Positions 1-6,427 of a stretch of 12,922 bases of DNA are shown here, one piece after another. The notes under the pieces were generated by a model. The model ran no database searches, was not told the origin of the DNA, and worked only from the letters and a program-made list of their open reading frames with translations. Each line of letters starts with the position of its first letter. The first letter of the stretch is position 1. The DNA comes from Phycisphaerae bacterium. GTDB taxonomy: Bacteria; Planctomycetota; Phycisphaerae; UBA1845; UTPLA1. The stretch lies in contig JAFGQA010000239.1 of assembly GCA_016935885.1 (NCBI GenBank), positions 1-12,922 on the forward strand, read 5' to 3'. The position numbers and the translations under genes were made by a program.

Positions 1-34
1 CGCCAGTGCCTCAACGGAGAGTGTCCTACACGGA

Positions 35-57
35 CACTGGCAGACAAGCTGCCAGTG
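35..57. repeat. Hairpin core of dispersed repeat, copy 1
   Basis: Perfect 9-bp inverted repeat CACTGGCAG / CTGCCAGTG around a 5-nt loop (44-48), followed by GGCACCCC. The same stem occurs at 10791-10813, and a two-pair-compensated version (CGCTGGCGG / CCGCCAGCG) at 362-384. This copy seems to be only the hairpin end of the longer 71-bp element. Confidence 0.7.
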
Positions 58-74
58 GCACCCCGCCGCCGATT

Positions 75-108
75 GTGTCATGGACCCCTAGCCAAGGGGC
101 CGTGACAC
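75..108. repeat. Hairpin with 13 base pairs, also part of a dispersed module
   Basis: GTGTCA (75-80) pairs with TGACAC (103-108), GG (82-83) with CC (100-101), and CCCCT (85-89) with AGGGG (95-99). One arm, with its TTCCGGCG flank (109-116), recurs in reverse complement at about 10881-10905 (CGCCGGAAGTGTCA then GGACCCC). No T-run follows, so a classical terminator is not supported. Confidence 0.6.
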
Positions 109-146
109 TTCCGGCGAAACTCGGTTCTGGCTGCGACGGGTGGCTT

Positions 147-220
147 CGTACGTGTTCAGCGTTCAAGCGGGGTGGCATGGGTAACGAACGACACGCCCCA
201 CGGGGGCGGGTCGTTCATTA
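147..220. repeat. Dispersed intergenic module with hairpin 186-216
   Basis: The first part (147-194) aligns with 10718-10765 in the same orientation, with scattered substitutions. The second part is an imperfect hairpin whose arms are GAACGAC (186-192) and GTCGTTC (210-216), followed by ATTA. That hairpin recurs at 10908-10939, again followed by ATTA. In the right island the two parts are separated by other repeat modules, so these are independent shuffled units. Confidence 0.6.
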
Positions 221-297
221 CCCGTGAGAACAGGTTCGAATGGATGCCCACGGGTAGGCTCCGCCGCCGGCGGCGGCTCCGCTTGCCCATGCCACCC
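170..297. repeat. 12-bp perfect inverted repeat enclosing about 100 bp
   Basis: GGGTGGCATGGG at 170-181 is exactly complementary to CCCATGCCACCC at 286-297. The arms enclose the 186-216 hairpin and a perfect 16-bp GC palindrome, CCGCCGCCGGCGGCGG, at 261-276. This could be a compound RNA fold or the termini of a small non-autonomous element. No target-site duplication is evident. Confidence 0.5.
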
Positions 298-319
298 TGC
301 CAAACACGTGCGGCGGCCC

Positions 320-390
320 GTCCGCCCGTGCCGTCTCTCCCGTGGGCGCACGGGGCATACACGCTGGCGGGCAACCCGCCAGCGGCACCC
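320..390 (+). repeat. 71-bp dispersed repeat, copy 2
   Basis: This segment matches the reverse complement of 10785-10855 over its whole 71 bp without gaps, at roughly 80 percent identity by eye. It begins GTCCGCCCGTGC, contains GTGGGCGCAC, and ends in a hairpin (362-370 with 376-384) followed by GGCACCC. The hairpin differs from the other copies at two stem positions on each arm, and both differences keep pairing. Confidence 0.7.
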
Positions 391-551
391 TCCTGGACCG
401 CCACGGACCCCACTCGCCACGCTCGCCAGCGTGCCACCTGGTACACGACCGAATCAACAGCATTATCGGATGATGTTACTTCTTGTCGATCCGGACCAAG
501 TGCGATACAGGGATGCCCCGATGCGTGCCCGCACTGGGTCCCACGCAGGAC

Positions 552-1310
552 TCACCGGATCTTGACGGGTCCCACCGATTCGACCTGGCTCGGACTCGCC
601 CCCTGCCTCCTTCTCTCAGCCGAACCGCCAGGCGTCGGTTCTGCAGGCGTGACGATCGGGGCCGAGTGGACCACTCCGTTAGCCGAGCCCTTTCGACGTG
701 TTCCGTTGCGCTTCCGCAGATTATGGAAGTACTCCCACAGGATCCAGAGACACAACGCTGCCAGCAGCACCCCGCCGATCACGTACGTGCCCACCCGCAT
801 CTCGCTGAGCAATCTGCTGAATCTCGAACTCAGCCAAATCCACGTCGGAACGGATATCAGTGCTGCAAAGCCGTCTATCGACGCGAATTTCCAATAGCGC
901 ACGCGAAAAACGCCTGCCGTCAGGAACAACACAGCCCGCAGGCCGGGCATGAACCTGGCCGCGAATATGATCTTGGCGCCATGATCAGCGTACATCCTGC
1001 GGGCCCTCTCCACGAGCCAGGGCTTCGCGATTCGCCGAAACCACCGATGCTCGACGATTTGCAGCCCATAACGCCGTCCCATGAAGTATAGGATCGAATC
1101 GCCGAGCATCACGCCCAGGAGCCCGGTGGCAATCATCAAGCCCAGATCGGCCTGCCCCCGATGTACCAGCCATCCCGCCGCGACGAGGGGGATGTCCTCG
1201 GGCAGCGGCATCCCCATGCCAGCCGCCATCAAGATGACAAACAGGCCGAGATACGACCATTTGCCGAGGACTGAAACAAGCAAACCTTCCACGGAACGCT
1301 CCGCCAACAC
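552..1310 (-). CDS. DedA/VTT-family inner-membrane protein
   Basis: A protein of up to 252 residues of the DedA (SNARE-associated, VTT domain) family. These are polytopic membrane proteins implicated in membrane homeostasis and lipid carrier transport. Visible signatures are the N-terminal re-entrant motif MPLPEDIPL (34-42), a GD pair (70-71) before an FMGRRYG segment, the conserved FAARFMPGLR motif (116-125; Arg119, Pro122, Arg125) with a following hydrophobic stretch, and a last membrane helix at about 176-194. The tail after residue 200 is basic, then Pro/Ser-rich and probably disordered. The farthest start is GTG at 1310. A second GTG six codons in (1292) has GCGGAG six bases upstream and may be the true start. 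It lies 37 bp downstream of the HEAT-like gene on the same strand, so co-transcription is likely. The substrate cannot be read from the sequence. Confidence 0.88.
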   Translation of the reverse strand: MLAERSVEGLLVSVLGKWSYLGLFVILMAAGMGMPLPEDIPLVAAGWLVHRGQADLGLMIATGLLGVMLGDSILYFMGRRYGLQIVEHRWFRRIAKPWLVERARRMYADHGAKIIFAARFMPGLRAVLFLTAGVFRVRYWKFASIDGFAALISVPTWIWLSSRFSRLLSEMRVGTYVIGGVLLAALCLWILWEYFHNLRKRNGTRRKGSANGVVHSAPIVTPAEPTPGGSAERRRQGASPSQVESVGPVKIR

Positions 1311-1314
1311 TGCC

Positions 1315-1330
1315 GGCCGAAGGATCGGCC
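1315..1330 (-). other. Short hairpin between HEAT-like and DedA genes
   Basis: GGCCGA and TCGGCC form a perfect 6-bp stem with a 4-nt loop in the 37-bp gap between the two genes. There is no T-run, so it is not a convincing terminator. It could affect translation of the downstream DedA gene, or be chance in GC-rich DNA. Confidence 0.3.
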
Positions 1331-1347
1331 ACGTGCAGCCACTGCCG

Positions 1348-2136
1348 TCACCCAGCCGTACCGCCTTCTAGCTGCGTGGAAACCCCGTCTCCGCTGGCCA
1401 CCGACCGCAAGGCCGCCGCCGCCGCCGTCCTTACCCGCTCGTCGCCATCCGATCGCAACATCTTCAACCACTCATCACGTTCGGTCCCCCCCGCCTCACA
1501 CACGTAGCCCACAAGCCAGACCCGCCGATCGACTGACAGTACGGCCAGGCGTTTCTCCATCTCACGCCGTCCGGCCTCACCTAGCTTGACCAACGCCGCG
1601 CAGGCCTCGTCGACCGCCGCGTCGACAACGGCATGTGTCTTGACATCGTCCAGGCAACGTCCGACAACGTCGGCCGCACGCTCCGCTGGCTCCAGATTGC
1701 CAAGTGCCTCCACTGCCGCCGCCGCGATGTCTTCGCGGCTATCCCTCCGCAAATGGAAGAGGGCCTGCTCCACATGCCTGTCGTCCAAGAAGACTTTTAA
1801 GATCTGAATCACTGAGCATTGCTGCTTTTCAGACCTTGAATGACGCAGACTCTTCAGCACCTCGGGCAGAACCAGCCGCGCCACCTTTGGGTGCGCCCTG
1901 ATCTGCGCTGCCTTCTCCGCAAGCTCATCGGGGGTGCGGTTCTGCAGCGAGGCAACCACGCTGCGGACCTGGGCTTGCATCCGATAACGACTATAGACTC
2001 TGTATGTGAGAAATGCGGCGGAGCCAATGATGGCAACCGTCAAGACGCACGCGCAAGCGGCGACCAGTACGTGCCCCCAGAGACTGCCGTGTCTTGTCGA
2101 TAGCGAAGCCACTGACCTGTCTTCTCGATCATTCAA
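1348..2136 (-). CDS. Membrane-anchored HEAT-repeat-like protein
   Basis: A 262-residue protein with a short N-terminal tail, one hydrophobic segment (about 22-45) and an alpha-helical remainder that reads as HEAT-like repeats. Repeat-like helices include VLPEVLKSLRHS, the segment around DIAAAAVEALGNLEP (136-150), VVDAAVDEACAALVKLG and the final VRTAAAAALRSV (235-246). HEAT repeats usually serve as protein-binding scaffolds; no catalytic motif is seen. The topology suggests a single-pass membrane protein whose helical domain's side is uncertain. The chosen start is TTG at 2136, because GAGGTGA (2143-2149) sits six bases upstream. An ATG at 2132 is in another frame, and GTG at 2112 is a weaker alternative. 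It sits between parB and the DedA gene on the same strand. Its specific role is unknown. Confidence 0.75.
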   Translation of the reverse strand: MNDREDRSVASLSTRHGSLWGHVLVAACACVLTVAIIGSAAFLTYRVYSRYRMQAQVRSVVASLQNRTPDELAEKAAQIRAHPKVARLVLPEVLKSLRHSRSEKQQCSVIQILKVFLDDRHVEQALFHLRRDSREDIAAAAVEALGNLEPAERAADVVGRCLDDVKTHAVVDAAVDEACAALVKLGEAGRREMEKRLAVLSVDRRVWLVGYVCEAGGTERDEWLKMLRSDGDERVRTAAAAALRSVASGDGVSTQLEGGTAG

Positions 2137-2505
2137 GGTGATTCACCTCAGGCGAACGTCGCCCATCGGGCGACGCCACCTGCCACAGGCATCGGGCCGA
2201 GCCATACGGCCGGATTACTTATCCCGCTCAAGCCTCCCTGCGAGAGGTCTCTCCGTCACGAAGACGGGGGACCGCTCCTCGCGTTGCTCGAGCTGTCATC
2301 CCGTGCTCCGACCATGCTCAAGCAATCGGCAGATTCCGGTCCTGTTGGTCTGTGAGCAGTTGTTTCCACGATCCCAATCCACTGGGCGAGGCCGCGCACT
2401 GCACACGTAGCAGGAGCATAGATACCGGCTTCTCCGTTTTCTCCCCGCGCAGCCGATGATAACGTGTGTCCTCACACCAAGTCCTAGAGAACGCTGCGAA
2501 CAGCA
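2137..2505. other. Gene-free spacer between parB and HEAT-like gene
   Basis: This 369-bp gap holds no convincing protein or RNA gene. The clearest structure is a perfect hairpin at 2157-2175, CGTCGCCC / GGGCGACG with a 3-nt loop, seven bases upstream of the Shine-Dalgarno sequence of the HEAT-like gene. The gap is long for an operon, so the HEAT-like and DedA genes may have their own promoter here, but I could not pick a confident one. Confidence 0.6.
2157..2175 (-). promoter_or_regulatory. Strong leader hairpin upstream of HEAT-like gene
   Basis: An 8-bp perfect GC-rich stem with a 3-nt loop (2165-2167) ends just before the Shine-Dalgarno sequence at 2143-2149. In an mRNA it would fold next to the ribosome site. 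It could instead be the end of an upstream transcript, though no T-run follows on either strand. Confidence 0.35.
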
Positions 2506-3441
2506 TCAGGATGCCTCGTCCGTTACACCCAGGAGCGCGACAAGCCGCTCGAAGTCATCCAGACTGTAGTACTCTATCACCACTTTGCCCATGTGCCGAC
2601 GCCTGCCTTCGTGAATGGTCACACGCGTCCCGAGCGCTGCTTGCAGCCGCTGCTCCATGTCGAGTACCGCTGGCCTCGCACTGCGATCTTTGACAGCCCC
2701 CCCCCTCGTACCCTTGCTCCGGGCGATTCCCGCCTCGAGCTGCCGAACGGACCAGGATTCGGCAACGACGCGCCGAGCAAGCGTTGTTTGGCTATTCGGG
2801 TCCGATATTCCTAAGAGTGCCTTGGCATGTCCAACACCGAGCTCGCCCGAAGAGACCATCTCCATGACGTCGTCCGCAAGCGCCAGCAGGCGCATGTAGT
2901 TTGTGACGGTCGCGCGATCCTCGCCGACACGCCGGGCGATCTCATCGTGTGAGAGGCCATGCTGATCGTGCATCGAGCGATAGGCTCGTGCCCGCTCGAT
3001 CGGATTCAGATCCGTCCGATGAATGTTCTCGATGAGGGCAAGTTCGAGCAGCTCGTCGTCGGGGACTGCCCGGACGATGGCCGGAATGTGGTCGAGGTTT
3101 GCCAATCGGGTGGCGCGGAGGCGGCGTTCGCCGGCGACCAGCTCATAGCCACCGTCGGCCGGACGGACGACAATCGGCTGGAGCGTCCCCTTGTCCCTGA
3201 TCGAAGCCGCGAGGCTCTGCAGGGTCTGGTCATCGAAGCGACGTCGAGGTTGCATGGGGTTCTGCCTGACCTCGTCGACGGGAATCTCAAGGAAACGGTG
3301 GGGGCGGGCAAGACCACGCGAATCGCGCACGGTGCGCGTGGAGGCAAGCGCGGAGGTGTCGCTGGCCGCGTCTTGCTGGACGAAATCGGATGAAACCAGC
3401 GACGAAAGGCCTCTTCCGAGCCGACGCTGTCCCTTTGACAT
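2506..3441 (-). CDS. parB: Chromosome partitioning protein ParB
   Basis: A 311-residue ParB/Spo0J-family protein that binds parS, uses CTP to clamp and spread on DNA, and helps segregate the origin region. Visible are the N-terminal LGRGLSSLV motif (8-16) that normally contacts ParA, the Noc/ParB core with NPMQPRRRF (61-69) and LQPIVVRP, the CTP-binding AGERRLRA segment (103-110), and ENIHRTDLNPIE (138-149). His141 replaces the usual Gln. A helix-turn-helix follows around 163-186, and a C-terminal dimerisation region ends in FERLVALL. The frame stays open another 246 codons upstream, but AAGGAG seven bases before the ATG at 3441 fixes the start, and the upstream residues resemble no ParB. No parA lies directly upstream, where it is usually found. 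A parS site lies 110 bp upstream. Confidence 0.95.
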   Translation of the reverse strand: MSKGQRRLGRGLSSLVSSDFVQQDAASDTSALASTRTVRDSRGLARPHRFLEIPVDEVRQNPMQPRRRFDDQTLQSLAASIRDKGTLQPIVVRPADGGYELVAGERRLRATRLANLDHIPAIVRAVPDDELLELALIENIHRTDLNPIERARAYRSMHDQHGLSHDEIARRVGEDRATVTNYMRLLALADDVMEMVSSGELGVGHAKALLGISDPNSQTTLARRVVAESWSVRQLEAGIARSKGTRGGAVKDRSARPAVLDMEQRLQAALGTRVTIHEGRRRHMGKVVIEYYSLDDFERLVALLGVTDEAS

Positions 3442-3448
3442 AGAATCG

Positions 3449-3454
3449 CTCCTT
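3449..3454 (-). promoter_or_regulatory. Shine-Dalgarno sequence of parB
   Basis: AAGGAG lies seven bases before the ATG at 3441. It decides the start, because the frame is open for a further 246 codons upstream with several alternative start codons that lack this support. Confidence 0.75.
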
Positions 3455-3490
3455 GTAGCAGGGCGAACCATGGAGCCGCGCGAAGCAGGT

Positions 3491-3519
3491 AAGCTACACG
3501 CGTTCTGCCTCCGATTCAA
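3491..3519 (-). promoter_or_regulatory. Candidate parB promoter
   Basis: On the minus strand TTGAAT (3514-3519) and TAGCTT (3491-3496) are 17 bases apart, which resembles a weak sigma-70 promoter. It would start a transcript about 43 bases before the ATG. The parS palindrome lies just upstream of the -35 element, so ParB binding could affect this promoter. The match to consensus is modest. Confidence 0.25.
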
Positions 3520-3550
3520 CAGCCACAAACCACGAGCTCCGGCGTTCGCA

Positions 3551-3566
3551 TGTTCCACGTGGAACA
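3551..3566. promoter_or_regulatory. parS centromere-like site
   Basis: TGTTCCACGTGGAACA is a perfect 16-bp palindrome and a close variant of the bacterial parS consensus TGTTTCACGTGAAACA, differing at one base per half-site. It is the DNA site to which ParB is loaded. Its position 110 bp upstream of parB fits both a segregation role and autoregulation. parS sites usually cluster near the replication origin, so the window may be origin-proximal (inference). Confidence 0.9.
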
Positions 3567-4057
3567 AAGGGGGATGCCCGTATGCAGCGAGAACGGCCTC
3601 CACCCTTCCAAACCGACACTTCCTGATGCCCGCGGGTACGCCACGGTTGTAGCTGGGTCCTAGTGCGGCCCGGCGCCACCGGTCCGCTGCCACGAGGATC
3701 CTTTCTCGCACCCACTTCCGGCAGGAGTCCCTCCCCACACATCGACGCAACGGGCCGAGCAGGATTCTCGACTCGGCGTCGCCTTCTCGCCCAACCAAGA
3801 CGACGTACACCCCGGTGCCGTGTCGCAGGCCCACTGGGAGGCGTTTCGGAGGCGTTCTGGCACGACCCACACTGTCCCTGACGCCAAGCGTCTGCCCACA
3901 CCACCCGGCCACTCCCACAACGTGTTCCATCGCCAAGTCTCGCTTTGAATCCAATGCACCTGTCCAAAGGACCTCCGTCGCCGGAACCGTCGAGATCCTA
4001 GGAGACGGCCGTGGTGGCTGTCGCATCCAGGAGCTTGCCTCCGGATGCAGCCCGGCC

Positions 4058-4071
4058 GTTCCACGAGGAAC
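4058..4071. promoter_or_regulatory. Possible degenerate second parS
   Basis: GTTCCACGAGGAAC matches the inner 14 bases of the 3551-3566 parS at 13 positions; the change is next to the centre of the palindrome. The outer bases (CG instead of TA) also differ. Secondary, weaker parS sites are common near primary ones, but the central change could abolish binding. Confidence 0.4.
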
Positions 4072-4208
4072 GCCGACGACAGCGATTCCCCGTTGGCACC
4101 GAGCAGGAGACCATCCCACAACTGTAACACCGGCCTCCCGCCGCTCCCTCATCACAGGCCCGAAGGAGGGCGAGCGCAAGCTCAGTTGAACCGCTGCCTG
4201 GCCGGATG

Positions 4209-4560
4209 CTACTTGGTCTTCCAGCCTCGCTTGCAGTACTCCGCCGCAGCGTGGATGCTTTCAGGAGGAATGGACTCCCGTTCACGCGGCGCAAACTTGA
4301 GGTTGGCCTCGGCCCACGGGCCCGTGCCACAGGCGGTTCTCGGACAGGCCTTAACCGGTGTTGCGCCATCCGTGGATCTCCTCTACCGTGCACAATCCAC
4401 ACTCGGTCGTCCCACAAGTGGTTGTCATGGAGGCGGTAGGCCACCACGCGCGTTCAGCCATCTGCGGCCGTGTTGCGCGGGCTTCGCGATTCCAGGTGTT
4501 GGGACAAGGGCCAAGATGGGAACATCGGACCTGAATATCGACACAACAGGCCGTCCCGGG
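4209..4560 (-). pseudogene. Possible frameshifted Cys-rich protein remnant
   Basis: Two adjacent minus-strand frames read as one Cys-rich protein if one T is removed near 4353. The upstream frame gives CSHLGPCPNTW, then TTCGTTECGLC and EEIHGWRNTG, and stops at 4351-4353. The other frame continues ACPRTACGTGPWAEANLKF, APRERESIPPESI and AAEYCKRGWKTK, ending at 4209. The Cys pairs recall a zinc-binding protein. No start codon with a Shine-Dalgarno sequence is present (ATG at 4461 is possible), so it looks broken or decayed. The family is not recognised, and chance open frames in GC-rich DNA are a real alternative. Confidence 0.3.
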
Positions 4561-4764
4561 TCGTGAAGGGGCCGCTGGCGCAGTACACGACGACGGGATC
4601 GTCCAGAGGCGATTAGGTTGGAAGGGATGGAAGAAGGCTCACAGCCCGCTGTCAAAGGGATAGCCGGGGTCCGGAACTGCGGTTCCTGACCGTGAAGACC
4701 AGCGGCGAGGCGCGGGTGCCACACTCTTGCCACGAGCTGCTGGGGCTACTGCGGGAACGCGGAC

Positions 4765-4781
4765 CCGAGCCTTCGGCTTGG
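4765..4781. other. C(UUCG)G tetraloop hairpin
   Basis: CCGAGC CTTCGG CTTGG folds into a stem capped by the very stable cUUCGg loop. It is followed by TAGAAT (4784-4789), a -10-like hexamer without a good -35. It lies 92 bp upstream of the lipoprotein start and could belong to its leader region or end an upstream transcript. Confidence 0.35.
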
Positions 4782-4873
4782 TGTAGAATGATGTGGTCGA
4801 TGGCTGTGTCCCGTGGGCGGCTGAGGCGTATGGGAGCAAGGCGCCTGCGCTGAAAACCTCGAGAGGATCCGAA

Positions 4874-5137
4874 ATGTCGAGAAGGCGTTCGCTGATGCTC
4901 GCGTTGGCGTTTGCTGTCGTGGTCGCGACAGCGGGGAGCTGCGAGGATCCATACTCGGTACGGAGGATACGAATGAGGCAGGATCATCTTGCCTGGCAGA
5001 TCGAGCGTGCGACTCGGCGCGACGAGCGCGCGAGACAGCGGTTGAAAGAGGCGATGTGGAGTGTAGAGAAGTGGTGGCGAGCGGACGTCGAGCACTTCAA
5101 GGAGACCGTGCCGACCGCTGGCGACTACATCTGGTGA
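4874..5137 (+). CDS. Small predicted lipoprotein
   Basis: An 87-residue protein with a classic export start: Arg3-Arg5, a hydrophobic core (about 7-20) and a lipobox-like AGSC with Cys23 as the acylation site, followed by Glu24. The mature part is short, highly charged and helical (Arg/Glu-rich, about 30-75), and looks like a single long helix or coiled coil ending in GDYIW. The start is ATG 4874, with GAGAGG seven bases upstream; upstream in-frame codons to 4793 lack protein-like features. It would be tethered to a membrane facing the periplasm. It precedes the CxxC/acidic protein by 92 bp on the same strand. I recognise no family; function unknown. Confidence 0.65.
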   Translation: MSRRRSLMLALAFAVVVATAGSCEDPYSVRRIRMRQDHLAWQIERATRRDERARQRLKEAMWSVEKWWRADVEHFKETVPTAGDYIW

Positions 5138-5217
5138 TTGCAGCGACCGAGTGGATCGGTGCGTGTCGGTAGCAGTGTCAGTGCGGTGGCACTCCGAGAG
5201 TGATGCCGTGGTGACAT

Positions 5218-5222
5218 AGGAG
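5218..5222 (+). promoter_or_regulatory. Shine-Dalgarno sequence fixing a GTG start
   Basis: AGGAG lies seven bases before GTG 5230. The next in-frame ATG (residue 11) would remove the conserved CxxC pair at residues 4 and 7, so GTG is the better start. Confidence 0.65.
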
Positions 5223-5229
5223 CAAGGCG

Positions 5230-5589
5230 GTGATTCAATGTCAGGATTGTGAACATTTCATGCGCGGGCCCGGGGGCGAAATATCCTTCAAGTGCGACCC
5301 GTTCTCGAATATCAAGGAACCGGAGTGCGTGGTCAAGTGGCAACTTCTACGGATGACGGAACTGGGACAGAAGATGGAGCGGATGGTCGGGGCGTATGAG
5401 GCGACGTTGGATATATACAAACGGATGCAGCCGCTCCAGGAGAAGCTGTTTCGCCACATGGAGAATGAGATCGAGGAGATGGAGGAAGGGGAGGCCTGGA
5501 AGCACGGGGATGGGGAGGACGACGACGAGCATGATGAGGATGAGGATGAGGATGAACCAGCACCGCCGTGGTCCGGGTTGAATCAGTGA
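5230..5589 (+). CDS. CxxC-motif protein with acidic C-terminus
   Basis: A 119-residue cytosolic-looking protein. Four cysteines (4, 7, 22, 33) in the pattern CxxC, then C and C, suggest a small zinc site. They surround the distinctive segment FKCDPFSNIKEPEC (20-33). An amphipathic helical region follows (about 35-90), with YEATLDIYKRMQPLQEKLF probably a coiled coil. The tail (93-109) is almost purely Asp/Glu, encoded partly by a GATGAG hexanucleotide repeat. I believe similar proteins occur in many planctomycetes, but their role is unknown to me. The start is GTG 5230, supported by AGGAG at 5218-5222. It may be co-transcribed with the lipoprotein gene upstream. Confidence 0.8.
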   Translation: MIQCQDCEHFMRGPGGEISFKCDPFSNIKEPECVVKWQLLRMTELGQKMERMVGAYEATLDIYKRMQPLQEKLFRHMENEIEEMEEGEAWKHGDGEDDDEHDEDEDEDEPAPPWSGLNQ

Positions 5590-5985
5590 GGGCTGTTTCC
5601 GTAGAAGTGGCGATTGAATCGCTATAGAGCAATTGATACAGACGGGTCGTCCGAGGTCCCGTCGTCGATGGGCGAGGCGACGTTGTGTGTGATTCGATGT
5701 GGCACCAGGGCGCAGGGCCGTTGCCCGGCCGCTGATGCGGGTGTGGTCCGCGGACACGCCACGAGGATTGTCATTTCATTAATCCTCCATTTCATGTGGG
5801 CACGGGCGGCCGAAATCTTCTGAAGCTACGAATAGCCTGTGGAAGCAACCGGACCTCGAAGTTCAGACCGGACCTCGCAGCTTCACCTTACGAAACCTGG
5901 CAGTGTTGAGCCCACGGTGCGCGCGTGGGTGTACTCTCGAATCATCGCCGAATCCGGCCTGGGTTTCGATGAAAGGAGAAAGACC
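5590..5985. other. Gene-free spacer with small repeats
   Basis: No convincing gene. It holds an inverted repeat, GAGGATT (5763-5769) with AATCCTC (5781-5787), around an 11-nt loop containing CATTTCAT. It also has an imperfect 19-bp direct repeat, ACCGGACCTCG at 5848 and again at 5867. A good Shine-Dalgarno sequence near its end serves the broken gene at 5986. Confidence 0.5.
5763..5787. repeat. 7-bp inverted repeat, possible operator
   Basis: GAGGATT and AATCCTC are perfect complements separated by 11 bases, in a locally AT-richer patch upstream of the 5986 gene. It could be a regulator site or a weak hairpin. No further support. Confidence 0.25.
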
Positions 5986-6370
5986 ATGACGAGATTGCAG
6001 AAGTCAAAGGGGGGCGCTCTCGTTTGAACTGTCCCAAGCCAAGGCGATGGGGCAACAAGACTACAGCAACGATGTGGTTCTGCTCGGCGGCGGACTGACG
6101 CTGGCGTTCGACCTGAGCACGAACCCCAGCACCGGTTGGATGTATTACGATGTTCCGTTTGACGAGACGAACACGTTGTGGGTCAACACTGCGACCGAAG
6201 TTCGGCCGACGCCGGAGGAGACGCTGATCGTGCTGTCATCGCCCAGGCAGATCGCCATCCGCGGCTACTACCGCTACCACGACGCGACCGGCGAGGTGGC
6301 GGGGCTGGATGACGTCGTGCTCGACTTGGCAGGCGATGAGTTGGGCATCGTGCAGGAACAACGTGCCCGA

Positions 6371-6410
6371 TTGTGCCGCTTGGCTGGCTTGCGGGCTTAC
6401 CGTTTGGCGG
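6371..6410 (-). repeat. 40-bp dispersed repeat downstream of kinase gene
   Basis: Matches 10971-11010 at 35 of 40 positions, including TGGCTGGCTT and CGTTTGGCGG exactly. Both copies lie just beyond the stop codon of a minus-strand gene: 38 bp past the kinase stop and 15 bp past the repeat-protein stop. This copy overlaps the 3' end of the broken gene at 5986-6442. Confidence 0.65.
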
Positions 6411-6411
6411 A

Positions 6412-6427
6412 CCTGCCCGCAGGCAGG
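6412..6427 (-). terminator. Candidate terminator hairpin after kinase gene
   Basis: CCTGCC and GGCAGG pair around a CGCA loop, 21 bp beyond the kinase stop codon. There is no T-run on either strand, so it is at best a Rho-independent-like or processing hairpin. Confidence 0.3.

Larger units (their letters stand above)
1..551. other. Gene-free repeat and hairpin island
   Basis: No reading frame here looks like a protein; the open frames are low-complexity Arg/Pro/Ala products of GC-rich DNA. The stretch is instead rich in inverted repeats at 35-57, 75-108, 170-181 with 286-297, 186-216, 261-276 and 362-384. Several of these recur in the second island at 10718-10940, some in the opposite orientation. 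It lies downstream of the DedA gene, which ends at 552 on the minus strand. I see no tRNA, rRNA or insertion-sequence gene in it. Confidence 0.7.
3442..4873. other. Region upstream of parB without a confident intact gene
   Basis: About 1.4 kb separates parB from the lipoprotein gene. It contains parS (3551-3566), a parS-like site (4058-4071), a possible Cys-rich gene remnant (4209-4560) and a UUCG-type hairpin (4765-4781). A 246-codon minus-strand frame continuous with parB shows no Walker A (KGGxGKT) or other ParA feature and reads as low-information Arg/Gly/Ala sequence. I see no intact parA, rsmG or rsmE relative here. Confidence 0.6.

Noticed and set aside
229..245. tRNA T-loop-like GGTTCGAAT
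   Set aside because: The flanking bases do not form a T stem and no acceptor, anticodon or D arm could be placed around it.
35..390. CRISPR array
   Set aside because: The repeats are few, differ in orientation and spacing, and are hairpins rather than regularly spaced direct repeats; no cas gene is present.
172..897. 241-codon plus-strand frame across the left island and antisense to the DedA gene
   Set aside because: Composition is Arg/Pro/Ser-rich noise typical of GC-rich DNA, and it overlaps both hairpin repeats and a clear gene on the other strand.
3551..3566. FHVEH-encoding start of an rsmG-like gene overlapping parS
   Set aside because: The motif is only the translation of the parS palindrome; nothing downstream in that frame resembles a methyltransferase.
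2506..4179. 557-residue version of ParB with a 246-residue N-terminal extension
   Set aside because: The extension is low-information Arg/Gly-rich sequence with no family features, and a strong Shine-Dalgarno sequence marks the ATG at 3441.
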